Below are positions 33,455-45,113 of a DNA stretch of 64,000 nt, piece after piece. The notes below the pieces were generated by a model, which saw only the letters and a program-made list of their open reading frames with translations, was not told the origin of the DNA and ran no database searches. The DNA lies in the NCBI GenBank assembly GCA_002964805.2, contig PUDQ02000001.1, positions 186,001-250,000 of the forward strand, in the 5' to 3' direction. The DNA comes from Trametes villosa (Eukaryota; Basidiomycota; Agaricomycetes; Polyporales; Polyporaceae). Position numbers and translations under genes: made by a program. Each line of letters starts with the position of its first letter. The stretch's first letter is position 1.

Positions 33455-35903
33455 TTAAGCATATATCCTCCACTTGCTCACCGGAACAGCTGTGCAATGT
33501 GGGATCAGGATCGCGACATTGTCGCAATACAAGGATGAACTCACATTGTAACTTCCGCGCTGTCGGTATCAGGAAGAACAGCACAGACAACACACCGAAA
33601 CCGAGACAGATCGCAGATACAATGTAGTACCCGTCTTGCTCGGTCACGCACTCGCCGCCGAGGTCTGTGCATGCGGCTTTCCCGTGTTCTGAGACACACT
33701 CGTGGGCTGTCGAGACGAATGAGCACCCGTCAATCGTACCACTAACTCAGTATAGAACTACCTTTGACTGACAAGCCAGACTCCTTGATCTCGCAGGTAG
33801 CCACGCTGAAGATATCAACGCCTGCGCAATGACGTATTCAGTTCAGCGTTCCGTTGGCTGGAGCGCGCAACTCACCCTTGAGGACGAAATATCTCGGCCA
33901 CGTCCCACCGAGGTTGGTGAAGGTGTTTAGTAGCTATTCGAGTATCAGTAATCACGTTCATCCCATGGAGTTATTAAACCTACTGTCATATACGTTCCAC
34001 CAACGACAGGATCCGATATCCGGGTGTGGAAGGCAGATATTCCACCAAACTGGATAGTCCTATGCCAACGCAGTATCAAGGTGCGCTCAAACATGCTCAT
34101 CCGCGAGAGCACTAACCCAGCGAAAGACTGCGCGATGGTCGCGGTCACGAGCAGAACGAAGAACCCAGCAGAGATGGGCGGTTTCGGGAACCAGTACACC
34201 ATGAGCGTGAAGAGCAGCGTGAGCGCAAGTCGCGGCCAGAATGAGTAAATCCACGCCCGCAGCGGCTTTTCGCCCCTGGACCACTTCCCGGCAAGCCACC
34301 CGCCGACGATCTGGAAGGGGAAGTCAATGAGAACCGTGACGGCAAGATCTTCCCTGCCCAACCCCTTCTCGACCATCTTGAGCTGGGTGACGGCATCGTT
34401 CGCTTGCCAGCCAATCTTGGCGAGCAAGTGCACGACGAGCAGGATCTGGACGTCTGTTACACGGTCATGAGCATTTGTCCTGACCAAGGACAGTCTACAA
34501 ACTTACGACGCAGTCTGCATATCTGCCACATGGTGTGGTATACAGCCTTTACGCTAATGTCTTCGCTTGTGGACTCCTTGTCCTATTTGGACGTTAGTAA
34601 CTGCAAAAACGTGCTACGAATGACCACTGACCTCTTTAATGAACAACAACCAAACGGTGACAGCAAACGACATGAAAGCGCAGAATGCGAGGTAGGTGCC
34701 TAAGCTCAGCCTTGGTACACCCCACCTCTTACTGGAAGCCGAGGTCAGTGACAGTGTATCAACGAACGACTTCAGCACTGACGCGAAATCCTCGCTGTTC
34801 AGAGCGAGAAAGACTGTGTATGACATGAGATAGCCGGTGTTCAGGCCGATTGTCTGACATGTTGACGCAAAAGACAGGTTTTCCTCGGAGAGGAGTGTGA
34901 GAGCCCAGCCTGTATGCGAATCCGTTAGCGGGAGTGAAAGCGTGCAGTTGCAGCGCGCGGCACCAACCGTCTACGGCGATATCTGTAGGGCCCGAAGTTA
35001 GCAAGAAACGTGTTACTTGAGGTGTTTGGCGACTAACCTTGGGTGGCAGAGAAGAACACGAGTGAAGTAAACGCTGCGCTGAGGGTATACAAGTGTTCAC
35101 CCGGCTGCAGCCTTCTCAGTCTCGAACGTTGCGCGCAAGTATTTGGCGCCACTCACGTTGGTCATGAGCTCTTCGGCATGGTACGACATGGCTAGCATAA
35201 TCGACCCGATGATTAGTTGCATTGGTATGATCCATGATTTCCTCCGGCCGATGGAGGGAAAGAACTTTGAGTCTACGATAGGTGACCACAGAAGCTTGAG
35301 GGAATAAGGATAGCCGGCAAGAGAGAACACCGCGATCTCAGAGTAGGACAGGTGTTCCCGCAGAATGAACGGAATGGATCCCAGGGCAAGACCCAGCTAC
35401 GCGCACGCATTGCACATTGAGTAGGCAGCATACGAAGACGCGTGGTGAACTCACAGGGAATCCTTGGATTAGGTCTGCGCGCGCACGCAATTCGCGTTAA
35501 GTATGGCGTGCGCTTCAAGGAGGGGAAATGACGTACAGAGGATAATCAAAAGAACGATGGCCCGCTTGTCTCGCGACGAGAATGGCTTCTTCCCCTCCGC
35601 CTGCCCGAGGTAAGCCTGCTCTTCCTCCAGCGTCAAGTCCGAAGCAGCGCGACGACGATCCTCCTCCCCAAGCAAGCTCAGCTCCACCTCGTCCGCGTGG
35701 CCATCGTCGTCCGCCGACCAGCCAGCGTGCCCGCGCCGGGGCGTTCGCGAGCTCACTGGGGTGCGTGGCACGATCTCAATGGTCTCCAGAGAGGTAGCGT
35801 GGGCCCTAGGATGCGGCATAGAATCGGAGTCGGTGGCAGGCGTCTTGTCTTTCTGAGCCTGTCGCCGTCGCGGTTTGTGCTTGGAGGAGGGAGTGGTAGA
35901 CAT
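33455..35903 (-). CDS. Acetyl-CoA transporter, SLC33A1/AT-1 family
   Basis: The gene starts at ATG 35903 (MSTTPSSKHKPRRRQ) with a charged cytosolic N-terminus. It continues as an MFS-type protein with about 11-12 membrane segments. Family motifs are LGLALGSIPFILREHLSY, EIAVFSLAGYPYSLKLLWSP, IVDSKFFPSIGRRKSWIIP, DIAVDGWALTLL, NLSFASTCQTIGLNTGY, DPVVGGTYMTLLNTFTNLGG and TWPRYFVLKGVDIFSV. The Lys/Arg-rich end is PTARKLQ, a short intron, then VPVSKWRIYA and the TAA at 33455. AT-1 relatives import acetyl-CoA into the ER/Golgi lumen, where it serves acetylation of proteins or glycans. The gene contains many short introns. The last exon was chosen because its translation restores the conserved C-terminus. 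The gene is head to head with CCA1, separated by about 480 bp. Confidence 0.93.
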
Positions 35904-36382
35904 GCGCGAAGCGATGCGGGGAGGGCCGCGGCGGAGATGGGGGAGGTGCGACTCGCTAGCGCGTAGCGCCAACTGACCAGTCCGACACGTCTTGCTGTGA
36001 TCCCCGCGTAAGCGCCCATAAGACCGGCGTCTAAAGATTCCCGCGCAGCTTCAGGCACTGGGGCAACTCCGCTCTGAAACTTCAGGGGTGTCTCAGCACT
36101 ATACTCATCGCGAAGTACAAGCCTGCTCTTGCTGCGAGCTCAACTACACGAATTGTAGGCAGGGGAAACAGTGCCCGAGACGCGTACATACGTGGTTGCC
36201 ATTCCGGGGTTACGGCACTGCCACCATGAAGTCAGCGCCGCGTCCATCGCGTCCGATTCCTCCGCACTTGACATACACATCGATTCACCTTCCCGTCGTA
36301 CAGAGTCTCTTGCACTGCTAGACTGATCCCTTGTGCACTACGTTCTGAGAAACGCTGCTACTCAGCCTGAGCCAGCTTGTGT
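35904..36382. promoter_or_regulatory. Divergent promoter region, acetyl-CoA transporter / CCA1
   Basis: 479 bp between two start codons pointing apart. Short frames occur but none is convincing. It must contain both promoters and 5' UTRs. Confidence 0.45.
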
Positions 36383-38579
36383 ATGAACTGGGTCCGAGCT
36401 GCGAGCTCGATCTTTCGCCAAGCCACCTGCCGAAGACATTGGCACAGACGCGTTCTACCGATCAGGACCTTTTACTGGACACGCGTACAGTTACCGCAAA
36501 TGCTGGAGATAAAGCTCACGGACGAGGAAAACGAGCTGTGCACGCTCCTCGATCAATGCACTCGTCATATGAAAGAGACAGAGGGTGTGGAAACCTCGTG
36601 TAGGATCGCAGGAGGGTGGGTTCGGGACAAGGTGCGCTGGATATAACAGTGCTGTATCTTTTTTGGTGTTGATCGTATTGCATGCTATCTCCTCCAGCTG
36701 CTTGGGTCGGAGAGTAATGATATCGATGTCGCACTCGAGAACATGATGGGCGTGCCATTCGCCGAACGCTTCGTGGAGTACTGCCGCACCGTGAAGGAAC
36801 TGGAAGTCAAGAGCGTCGCAAAAATAGAGAGCAACCCGGACCAGTCAAAGCATCTCGAAACCGCACGTACGACTGTCATGGGCGTCGAGCTCGACTTCGT
36901 AAATCTGCGGAGCGAGGAGTATGCAGAGAACAGCCGGATCCCAACCCAAGTGGTTAGTAGTCGAGAGTGCGCCACGATCACTATGACCATTGCTCATCGG
37001 CTTGCAGACCTTTGGCACACCTCTCCAAGATGCTATCAGGCGAGACATAACGATAAACGCACTGTTCTACAACGTGCACTCAAGGGAAGTCGAGGATCAT
37101 ACCGGCAAGGTAGACGTTTTCCATAGCTGTGATTCAGGATGGTGCTGATGTTGTAGAAGTAGGGCCTTGACGATCTTCGTGATGGCATAGTCCGGACACC
37201 GCTTCCCCCACGAGAGACCTTCCGGGACGATCCTCTGCGCGTCCTACGATGCATTCGTTTCGCAAGCCGTTTCGGCTTCACTATGGTACCAGAGCTGCAG
37301 GAGGCGGCCAAGGACGCCACGATTCAAGTAGGTCTGCTTTGCTACCGACTTTGCCTATAGTTCCTGACACCTTAACCTAGGAAGCCCTTCGCGTGAAGAT
37401 CAGCCGGGAACGTGTCGGCGAAGAACTTGACAAGATGATGGGAGGTCAGTACAGCGGACATTCCCCCAGAGAGCTGCGTCTGAACAAGATGTCATAGGAC
37501 GCAATCCATTACTGGCAATCGACTTGATCCAAGCCCTCTCGCTCTACTCATCCGTATTCTGCATCCCCGAGAGCGCGGGCTTCAAGCTTTCGGAAGCTCC
37601 GTCATCTCCACAAAACGCACTGAAGGCAGCAGTCCTCCTACACGCCCTCTCGAACCCGGGCAGTAGCGGTACAACCCTCTCTGGCGTCCCCGTCCCCTTC
37701 CTATCAGCCATTCACCCTCTACTTCGGTCGGAGATAACGCAGAGCGACTGTTCTCGACGGCTGTTCCTCGCCGCGGCGCTCACGCCATACCGCGAGCTCA
37801 CCTACACCCAGAAGGGCAAAGAGCGTCCTGCCACCGAGGCCGTCATCCGCGAAGGCCTGAAGCTCGGCGCGCAACACCACTACCTGGACGGCATCCCTGC
37901 GCTGTTCGCTGCTGCCGATCTCCTGCAGAAGGGTGTCTCTGACTTCGAAGCTGGGAACATGGACAAGCCCGAGCGGGCGTGGATAGGTGTGAAATCACGC
38001 GCTTTCTTCCTGAGTGTCGTGCTGACGCGCTCTAGGCGTACTGTTGCGCGAGAAGAACGTGCACAACCCCATATCGGGTTCCTTCTGGGCTACGTCACTG
38101 TTGTTCTCCCTTGTGCAGGAGCTGACGGCGCTGTGGGATGACACTCTCAACGGTGAGCTAGGAGCAATCGAATATTTGGAGCGACAACTGAAGCGCTGTG
38201 TAGTGGATGCAACGGCTCTGCGCATCGCGTCATACAACAAGTTCGCAACACGCATCGAAGAACTCGAGCTACCCCAAGCGGTCGACGCGAAGTCCATCCT
38301 CGACGTAAGTCCGCCCATTATGCGTGAGCAATCCCGACGCTGACTTCCCACAAGGGCAAGGAAGTGGTCACTGTACTGGGTGCAACCAGCCCAGGCCCAT
38401 GGACAGGCCAAGTCCTCGCACGCGTCATCGAGTGGCAGCTCGAGCACCCGCAGGGCACCAAGGCCGAATGCGAGGCGTGGCTCCGTGCCGAACAGGCTGC
38501 AGGGCACATCAGCATTACCGTCGGCAAGCGCGTCAAGAACGGGGACGCAGATGCAAAGGCGAAGAAGGCGAAGCGGTGA
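36383..38579 (+). CDS. CCA1: CCA-adding tRNA nucleotidyltransferase
   Basis: The enzyme adds the CCA end to tRNAs and is needed in cytosol/nucleus and mitochondria. The first exons are 36383-36631, 36698-36949 and from 37008; the stop is at 38579. Class II motifs are intact: CRIAGGWVRDKLLGSESNDIDV (split by an intron; metal-binding D-x-D), VELDFVNLRSEEY, AIRRDITINALFYN, DLRDGIVRTPLPPRETF and DDPLRVLRCIRFASRFGF. The first ATG (36383) opens an Arg-rich, acid-free leader (MNWVRAASSIFRQATCRR) of the mitochondrial presequence type. A second in-frame ATG at 36500 (residue 40, MLEIKLTDEENEL) would give the cytosolic/nuclear form, as known for yeast CCA1. The C-terminus ends in Lys/Arg clusters (KAKKAKR), which could act as a nuclear signal. 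Length is about 590 aa with leader. Confidence 0.95.
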
Positions 38580-38981
38580 CTTGCCTCTTACAGGGTGAAA
38601 CTTGCTGCGCGCTGCACGATGTTTGCAAATGATAATCTAATGCATTGACTACGCCTGCGTGGTGTATGTTGTGATCTGGTCTGTTGTCGTAAGGACTCGT
38701 AAATAGGGATACAAGACGCCGGTGGTGGTACAAGGTGATGGTACATGGTGGACGAGAGCGAGGGCGCGATAGAGGGTGGACGTGGGGGAGTGAGAGCGGG
38801 AACGATGACGTTGGAGATGCAGAGGAGTAGCAGTAACAATGGTGTGGCGATGCGAGAGTGTAGAGAAGAAAGGACGGGTGGAGTAGTGGGGGCGGACATA
38901 ACCAAGCAGATCTACACGTGAAGTTGGGGAGTTATGGGGAATCAACCGAGGACGCGTATCCTAGCTTCTGGCTTGCTGGCA
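38580..38981. other. Convergent 3' intergenic region (CCA1 / HMG-box 2)
   Basis: About 400 bp between convergent stop codons. No gene seen. Confidence 0.4.
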
Positions 38982-40384
38982 CTAGTCGTACTGCATCCAC
39001 TCGGAGAAGTCCAGCTCCGAGGGGAATCCGCCGGTGTGGTACTCAGAGCCATACTGGTTTTCGGCGGTCATGGCAGGGAAGGAGGCGGCATTGTAAGAGG
39101 CGGCTTCAGCCATAGGGTCGTAAAGGGGGTCGAAGCCGCTGGGCGACGGGCTGGGGTCGAGCGGAGACGGGGTGTCGTCGACGGGTGGGGCAAGGAAGTC
39201 GTCGCAGAGGGAGCCGGAGTCGGGGCTCATGGAAGCGCTGAGGAACGGGGAGCTCGACGCGGAGGCGAACGGGTTGGTGAATCGGATCTGCGAGTTGACG
39301 ATGTTACTATCGCCACGTGGGGGTTATCATGGCAGACAGACATACCTCGTCGTCTGCGTAAGAGGAGTCCAGGTCCAGCGGAGGTATCTCCGACGTAGGG
39401 ACGTACACCTCCGGCTCCTCGACGGGGCAAGCGGAGCCTTGACTGAAGCTCGGGGAAGCGAACTCCGCCTTCACGAAGGGGCTGTAGGCGGACGCATGGC
39501 TAGGCTCCCCAGGGAGGTACTCGTCATCGTCCTTGACCCTAACGCGCCGCTCGCGGCGAGGATGCGCACGAGAAGACTTCTGCTTCGGGGGACGTGCGGC
39601 CTTCTTGGGCGAATACGCGTCGACGTACTCGGAGGAGTCCGAAGCATGACCACCCGCCATCTCCGCCGCGCGGCGGTCGAGCTCCTTCTTGAGGGCATCG
39701 CCCTCGAAGCCGCGCTGGATGAGGCGCGCGACGGTCTCGCAGCGCTGGACCTTCTCGCCGTGGTCCTGCTTCGGCTTGCGCTTCGCGGGCTTCTCCTTGC
39801 GGTAGATCGGCGAGTACTTGTACTGCGGGTACTTGCGCGCGTGCTCCTTCTTCGCCTCCTCCGCGAGCTCATGGTACGGCGCGCGCTCCGCGTCCGTCAA
39901 GCTGTTCCAGAGGCTGCCCGCGATGCGGCTGATCTGCCGGTGGTCGCGCTCGACGGTGCTCTTGATCTTCTCCTTGTTCCAGAGGTCGGAGCGGAAGATC
40001 ATGAAGGCGTTCGGGGGGCGCGGGATGTGCCCCGGCTTCTTCTTGCGCGAGTGCGACGTACGTGCGCCGGCGTCGTCGTCGACGTGGGCGGGGGAGGACG
40101 GGGAGGGGGAGTACTCGGGGTCGACCTCCGGCTCGCCAGACTCGTCCGGGGGCGGGAGCTCGGCGTCGGGGGTGGTGGCGGGGGAAGGGGGGTACATCAC
40201 CTCCAGGTCGAAGCGATCGAACTCGTCGCTGCCTATACCGAATCGGGGCGCGTCAGTAAACGTTGGTCGATCAAGTACGGCCCCAATGGGGGACGAGGTG
40301 AAACCAGGATGATGACATACCAGGATCGCGGGGAGGCTGCCTGGAGAGGCGGCGCGAACGCCTAACGTTGCGGAAAGCGGGCAT
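38982..40384 (-). CDS. HMG-box (MATA-type) transcription factor 2
   Basis: Three exons (40384-40321, 40232-39346, 39287-38982) give 418 aa. The HMG box spans about residues 75-150, with IPRPPNAFMIFRSDLWNK, VERDHRQISRIAGSLWNSL, PYHELAEEAKKEHARKYPQY and YKYSPIYRKEKPAKR, so the DNA-bending fold should be intact. An acidic/Pro-rich segment precedes it and a basic linker (KKAARPPKQKSSRAHPRRER) and acidic Ser/Tyr-rich tail follow. The first exon (MPAFRNVRRSRRLSRQPPRD) was preferred because it joins in phase through GTATGT...GTATAG. The open frame also extends further 5' to an ATG at 40623, which is the alternative. The gene is a paralogue of the HMG gene at 7788-9436, with the same IPRP-NAFMI-RS and VERDHRQ-S core, and shares a 15-bp upstream motif with it. 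Target genes unknown. Confidence 0.87.
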
Positions 40385-40563
40385 GGGGGTGTAGGCGGGA
40401 CTGAGAAGGGGAAGAAGGGCGTTGTAAGGACGCTTGCTGGAGAGCAGGATGCGACTGCAGTGAGTCCATGGCCAGCTTTCCGCGCTTCCTTTAGTAGACC
40501 AGAGGATGAGTGGAGGGTGCCACCCGATAGAGCGTCAAACCCGATTGCTGTAAGGGGACACCG

Positions 40564-40578
40564 CTGTAAGATCACCTC
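40564..40578 (-). promoter_or_regulatory. 15-bp motif shared by both HMG-box upstream regions (copy 2)
   Basis: This is the second exact copy of GAGGTGATCTTACAG on the gene strand, 180 bp upstream of the chosen start. If the longer open frame from 40623 were coding, the motif would lie inside it, which would argue against that start. See copy 1 for interpretation. Confidence 0.35.
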
Positions 40579-41402
40579 ATGTCTGCCTCGCGGCCGGAGC
40601 GTACTCGCATCCCTTACCGACATTAACACCTAGCCATCCAAGGTTTTAGCTTTCTTGTACGCGTGGCAATTACCTTGTAAGGCTCGCGGAAGCAAATGCG
40701 CCGAGACGCGGGCTGGCGTCGGCAACATCGCGCACAACGACCGAGGCGGCCGTCGGTACAACGACATGGTTGGCGGTGTTGTTGACGATGTTATATACCT
40801 CCGCTGGCTACCAATCAATAGCCGGGGGTCGTTCCAGGTGTACACAAGAGACATTCGCGGGTGGACGATGCCGACATTGTTCCCAGGGGCGGCGGAGGTC
40901 CGGGGCATGATATGTCGAAAGGGGTTAGCCCGCCCGCTCTCGATTTATGCCAGCCCTACCATCGGTGCAATCTTGACTACTTTTGCACGGCGACCTCTCC
41001 CGCGCTCCTTCACGCAGCCAATCACCTTACTGACGGCATAACTCATGAATCTCCTGGATCTAGAGGGTTTTGCCTTAGCAGCTTGCCCGCTGGCAACAGC
41101 GGTGGGACTGTGCCACCCATTCAGTGAGAACGGGGTTGGCGTCCAGCCTACCGCATATGAAAAGGCTCCGCTGAGCCTCTTTGGACGGGAAGGAGTGCGC
41201 CGAGGCCCGGTTGGGTTCCGGGACTGCAGGGGGCGCAGTCACCAGGCTGGAGTTCGCGCGGTGTGCCACTCGGGGACCTGGGAAAATGCCGTCGATGCCA
41301 TCGACATGACAGACACGGGAGCGCAAACTGGGGGGTTCGGCGCGGGGGCCATACGGTGGTGCACGCACCATATATACATCAGAGCGTACCGTAGAACTTC
41401 AT
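40579..41402. other. Intergenic region upstream of HMG-box 2
   Basis: About 0.8 kb between the HMG-box 2 promoter motif and the 3' end of ROK1. A CCAAT sequence occurs near 41014. No open frame with a recognisable domain. Confidence 0.4.
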
Positions 41403-43557
41403 TTAAGAGCTGTCAACCGCGGCGTCGGTGGACGAGGCTGGAGCCGCGCCGGCCTTCTCCCTCCTTTGTTGCTCCTTCTCCTTTCGTCTTTTCGATCCCG
41501 CGATCATATCCCTGCAGACGGGTCAACACATCGATCTGCACGGTGGGGCACGCTGACCACACGCTGGAGCACTTGCCTTTTCTTGATAGCATCCATCCGT
41601 CCGATACGTCTTGCATTGTTGACGGTCTCCGCACGCTTCACCTTGCCCATCTGCTTGCGTTTCATCTTCGAAGGCTTCGGAAGCTTCATGATCCACTCCG
41701 GAACGGTCGATCCTGATTGCAGGAGTACGTTCGCAATCCTGGATTAGCTAGTTAGCAGGAAACGACTGGGACTCAACAAACCACCCGCTTACGTTTTGAG
41801 GAACGGACCGTCCTGATCGGTGAAGTACGTGATTGCCTTTCCTTCCCTCCCCGCACGACCGGTACGACCTGCCCCGAATAAAAATCAGTCAAATGCCACA
41901 GGCTTTCCAGGTACACCGCAGACTAACCGATTCGGTGAACGTAGCTCTGGACGGTTTGCGGGAAGTCGTAGTTGATGACTTCTCGCACGCCCTTGAAGTC
42001 CATACCGCGGGCCATGACTTCGGTGCTGACCATCACCCAGCTTTCTCCGCGACGCATGCGCGAGACAGCGTCCTCTCGCTCCTTCTTGGTCAACCCCGCG
42101 TGTAGACAATCCACGTTGGGTATACCGCTGATGACGAGCTCTTCCGCTAGGGATGCCGCGCGTGGTTGCGAAGAGACGAATATGAGCACGGGCGGGTTAT
42201 ATGGTTGTGATAGATACTGGAGGAGGGTCGGTAGCTTGGACTGGTCGTCGGCGACGTAGGTGAGGGACTGAGCTATCAGGGGGAGCGGTGTATCTCTGCA
42301 ATGCGGCGTGAGTATGATGCAACGCCAGGGACAACGCTGACGGGCGCACTTTAGGCCGACGACGACACGTATGGGATCCCGAAGCATCGAGAGGGCAACC
42401 TTCTCAGCGTTAGCGGGCAGTGTAGCACTGAAGACCGCCTTCTGGACGTCGGGATAAGTGCATGCAGCGATGACTTCCTCGACTTGCTCCAGGAACTCGG
42501 TATCGAGCATACGATCCGCTTCGTCTAGTACTACATGCCGAACGCTGCGGCTGTGTCAGCGAAGGTGACCACCTCGAACTATACAGACGCACTTGTTCAG
42601 CTCCAGATGGCCAGCCTGTAGCGACGCTACAAGCCGCAGCGGCGTGCTGATAATGAGATCTGCAACAACGTGTGAGGACATGGCGGATGAGATGACACCA
42701 TCACGACCCACCGATTTTGTCCCGTACTTGCTTGTCCTTCAAAGTCGCAGCGGTGGCCTTGCTGAACAGAACGATTCGCCACTTCCTGCCTTGCGCAAGC
42801 TTGAGGCACTCGTTGTGGATTTGATGCGCCAGTTCTCGTGTTGGCGCGAGGATTACTGCACGTACACCTGAGCCCGTGTCCGACTTCGAGCTCGCTGCTG
42901 GCGCTCCAAGGGCGGACATGACGGGTAGGAGGTACGACAGCGTTTTGCCCGTACCCGTGGGCGATATAGCAGCGAGGTCTCTGTGCTACTGGAATGTGAG
43001 CATGCGAAGCATGAGTACACTGCTCGGGAACGTACCTCCATGAGTATGGGCACTCCATACGACTGTATGCCTGTAGGACGCTTGTACCCGTGCTCCGCGA
43101 GATTCGCGAACAGGTGCGACGGGATGTTATACCGGTCCCTCAGAGCTTCAAATGTCTCCGCATGTTCAGGAACGTTGTTGCCCTTCGTCGTGACACGGTG
43201 TCGAGGCATGGGCGGTTCGTCCTCCGCGCCCGCCTCCTCTGTGTCCTCATCTTCGTCCTCATCTTCGTCCACCTTCCGCTTCTTTCCCTTCGAATCAGAC
43301 TCTCCGTCCGCAGCTGGAGCTTTCCGCTTCGGGGCACCGCCCTCCGCGTACTTGAAGAAGTTCAACTCTGGCGGAAGCTCGTCGGATGCTCCAGAGGTAG
43401 AGGCCTTGGGCTGCGACGCCTTGTTACCCTTCACCAAAGTTAGCTAATGACAGGACATGAGTGGGAGCAGACTCACATTGAATAGCCGAACGTCGCCCTT
43501 GAACTTCTGTTTATTGAACTTCACTCCTCCCCTCGAAAGTAGATGGAATGCCTCCAT
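41403..43557 (-). CDS. ROK1: DEAD-box RNA helicase Rok1 (DDX52)
   Basis: The start is ATG 43557, with the family opening [19 protein letters not shown]. After an acidic Lys-rich nuclear region come the helicase motifs. These are the Q motif region [17 protein letters not shown], motif I (SPTGTGKT), Ia ([10 protein letters not shown]), II (VLDEADRML), III (FSATLP), IV (LIFVSSQ) and V ([14 protein letters not shown]). Motif VI ([11 protein letters not shown]) is split by an intron. Rok1 acts in the nucleolus on early pre-ribosomes of the small subunit, releasing snR30 and related factors. The last intron (41576-41512) appears to use a GC donor (GCAAGT). Only this splice gives the conserved basic tail [20 protein letters not shown] and a TAA at 41403. 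A GT donor three bases downstream would give an unrelated tail. All catalytic motifs are intact. Confidence 0.93.
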
Positions 43558-44781
43558 GAGATTGAAGAAGCAAGCGCAATGGTTGCAGAGGTAGCTGAGT
43601 CTAGTTAAAGTGACTGGAATGATACCAACAAGTAAAGCTAAGTATCCCCAGGGAGGCGCAGGCAAACCAGGCGTACAGGTGCAGGGAGGCGGTCGGTGAA
43701 GTAGGGAGCACCGAGTGCGCAGGAGCTGCAGCGAAATGCGGGCGCTTCAGAAAGCTCAGAAAACGCGATCGACCTCATATCACGTGATTCGCGTCTACGC
43801 TCTTCGCGCGACGCGTTACGAGGATGACCGCCACTTCGATTGCGTCCCTCGCGGTCCTTTTGCAAGTCAACAGAGGAACTGAGATTACACGCCATAACTT
43901 TGAAGACAGGAGCAACAGTGTTACATATATTTACGTCGAAGCCGGCATGTATCGTCTGGTTGGACACTGCCAGACAATCCAAGCGTGCGCTGACTCGAAG
44001 CCCCCAAACTGACAGTATACAAGGCAGAATGCCGCGATGGGGTACCGTAGACGAAGCCTGTGGCCGCCCCGCTGAGAATCCCGTATGCTGCAGGTTAAAA
44101 CGTTCAACGTCCAGCACTGGTCGTGCCCGAGGTATTTCCCACCACACCGGGCGTGCACAAGGAGTCCGGCTCGGGGGCTCTCATGATTCGTGAGGCATCG
44201 GATGGCTGGTGTGTGGGCATAGATCTTCTCTGTCACATCTCGCACCTTTGAGCGTCGATCACCACGACTGCCATATAGAGTCGAACCAATTCAAATCGTC
44301 TTCGTTCACTGCCGTGGCAGTGAACCGCGATAGTAGGTGTGGACTCGGACGCCTCGAAGGGCACCCTACTTTCTGAGCCTGCGCCAGTTCTTAGTTTTCC
44401 CAGATGGGCCGTGGACTCTTCTTGAGATAACAGTGATTGCATAGTCGGGCAGGAAAAGCTGCGAGGATTGTATGTACTGGGCAACGGCACACAGGAGGTG
44501 GAGGTCAAGGGCGCTTCCCAATATGGACATCCGGGAGGGTGCAGGCTCAGCCACTGGCAAATTCCGGCGGAGTCCGAACCTGCGGTGAACCTTAATCCTC
44601 AATACCACTGTACAGGACAACAGAAACTATCGCGCGCGCACATCGACACTGACGGCAAGGCCTCCGCTCATCCTCCGGACAAGGCAAGCCCTCTCTACCC
44701 GCTCAGACGGCCGCGAATCTAACCTAGACGTGATCTCTCGTTCGGTCGCTCCAGTTCCTACTCTCCTCAAGACAGTACAAA
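43558..44781. promoter_or_regulatory. Divergent intergenic region, ROK1 / RPS29
   Basis: 1.2 kb between two ribosome-related genes transcribed away from each other. No coding signal was recognised. The 40 bp before RPS29 are pyrimidine-biased (tctctcgttcggtcgctcc), as often seen at ribosomal-protein gene starts. Confidence 0.4.
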
Positions 44782-45113
44782 ATGACCCACGACGCCGTTT
44801 GGTTCTCTCGCCCCCGCAAGTTCGGCAAGGGCAGCCGTCAGTGGTGAGTATCCTCTCGTCTGCCCTCCCTACGGATGGAAAGGAGGAGTTGGGCTGGATA
44901 TGTATGGGAACACGTATGCTGACGAGTTCGACCACGCAGCCGTCTCTGCGCCCACCAGGCCGGTCTCATCCGCAAGTACGGCCTTGACCTCTGCCGTCAG
45001 TGCTTCCGCGAGAAGGCTGCCTCCATTGGTTTCCAGAAGGTGCGCTTCTGCAGCTCACTAGAGCGAGCGAATCGTCGGAACTTATATCGGGGGTGCGTTT
45101 ACAGACCCGGTGA
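44782..45113 (+). CDS. RPS29: 40S ribosomal protein S29 (uS14)
   Basis: Three exons (44782-44843, 44940-45039, 45105-45113) give 56 aa, the normal size of eukaryotic S29. The sequence shows [17 protein letters not shown], the zinc-binding pairs C-R-L-C and C-R-Q-C around [10 protein letters not shown], and [12 protein letters not shown]. The last exon carries only Thr-Arg and the stop. It was chosen because reading through the intron would add dozens of unrelated residues. uS14 sits in the head of the small subunit near the mRNA path. The zinc cysteines are all present. Confidence 0.93.

Noticed and set aside
39172..40365. A 397-codon + strand open frame.
   Set aside because: It is antisense to HMG-box gene 2 and has no motif. 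The HMG box on the other strand is unmistakable.
40385..40623. Extension of HMG-box 2 to an upstream ATG at 40623.
   Set aside because: The translation is unlike an HMG-factor N-terminus. The spliced start at 40384 joins in phase, and the shared 15-bp motif would fall inside coding sequence.
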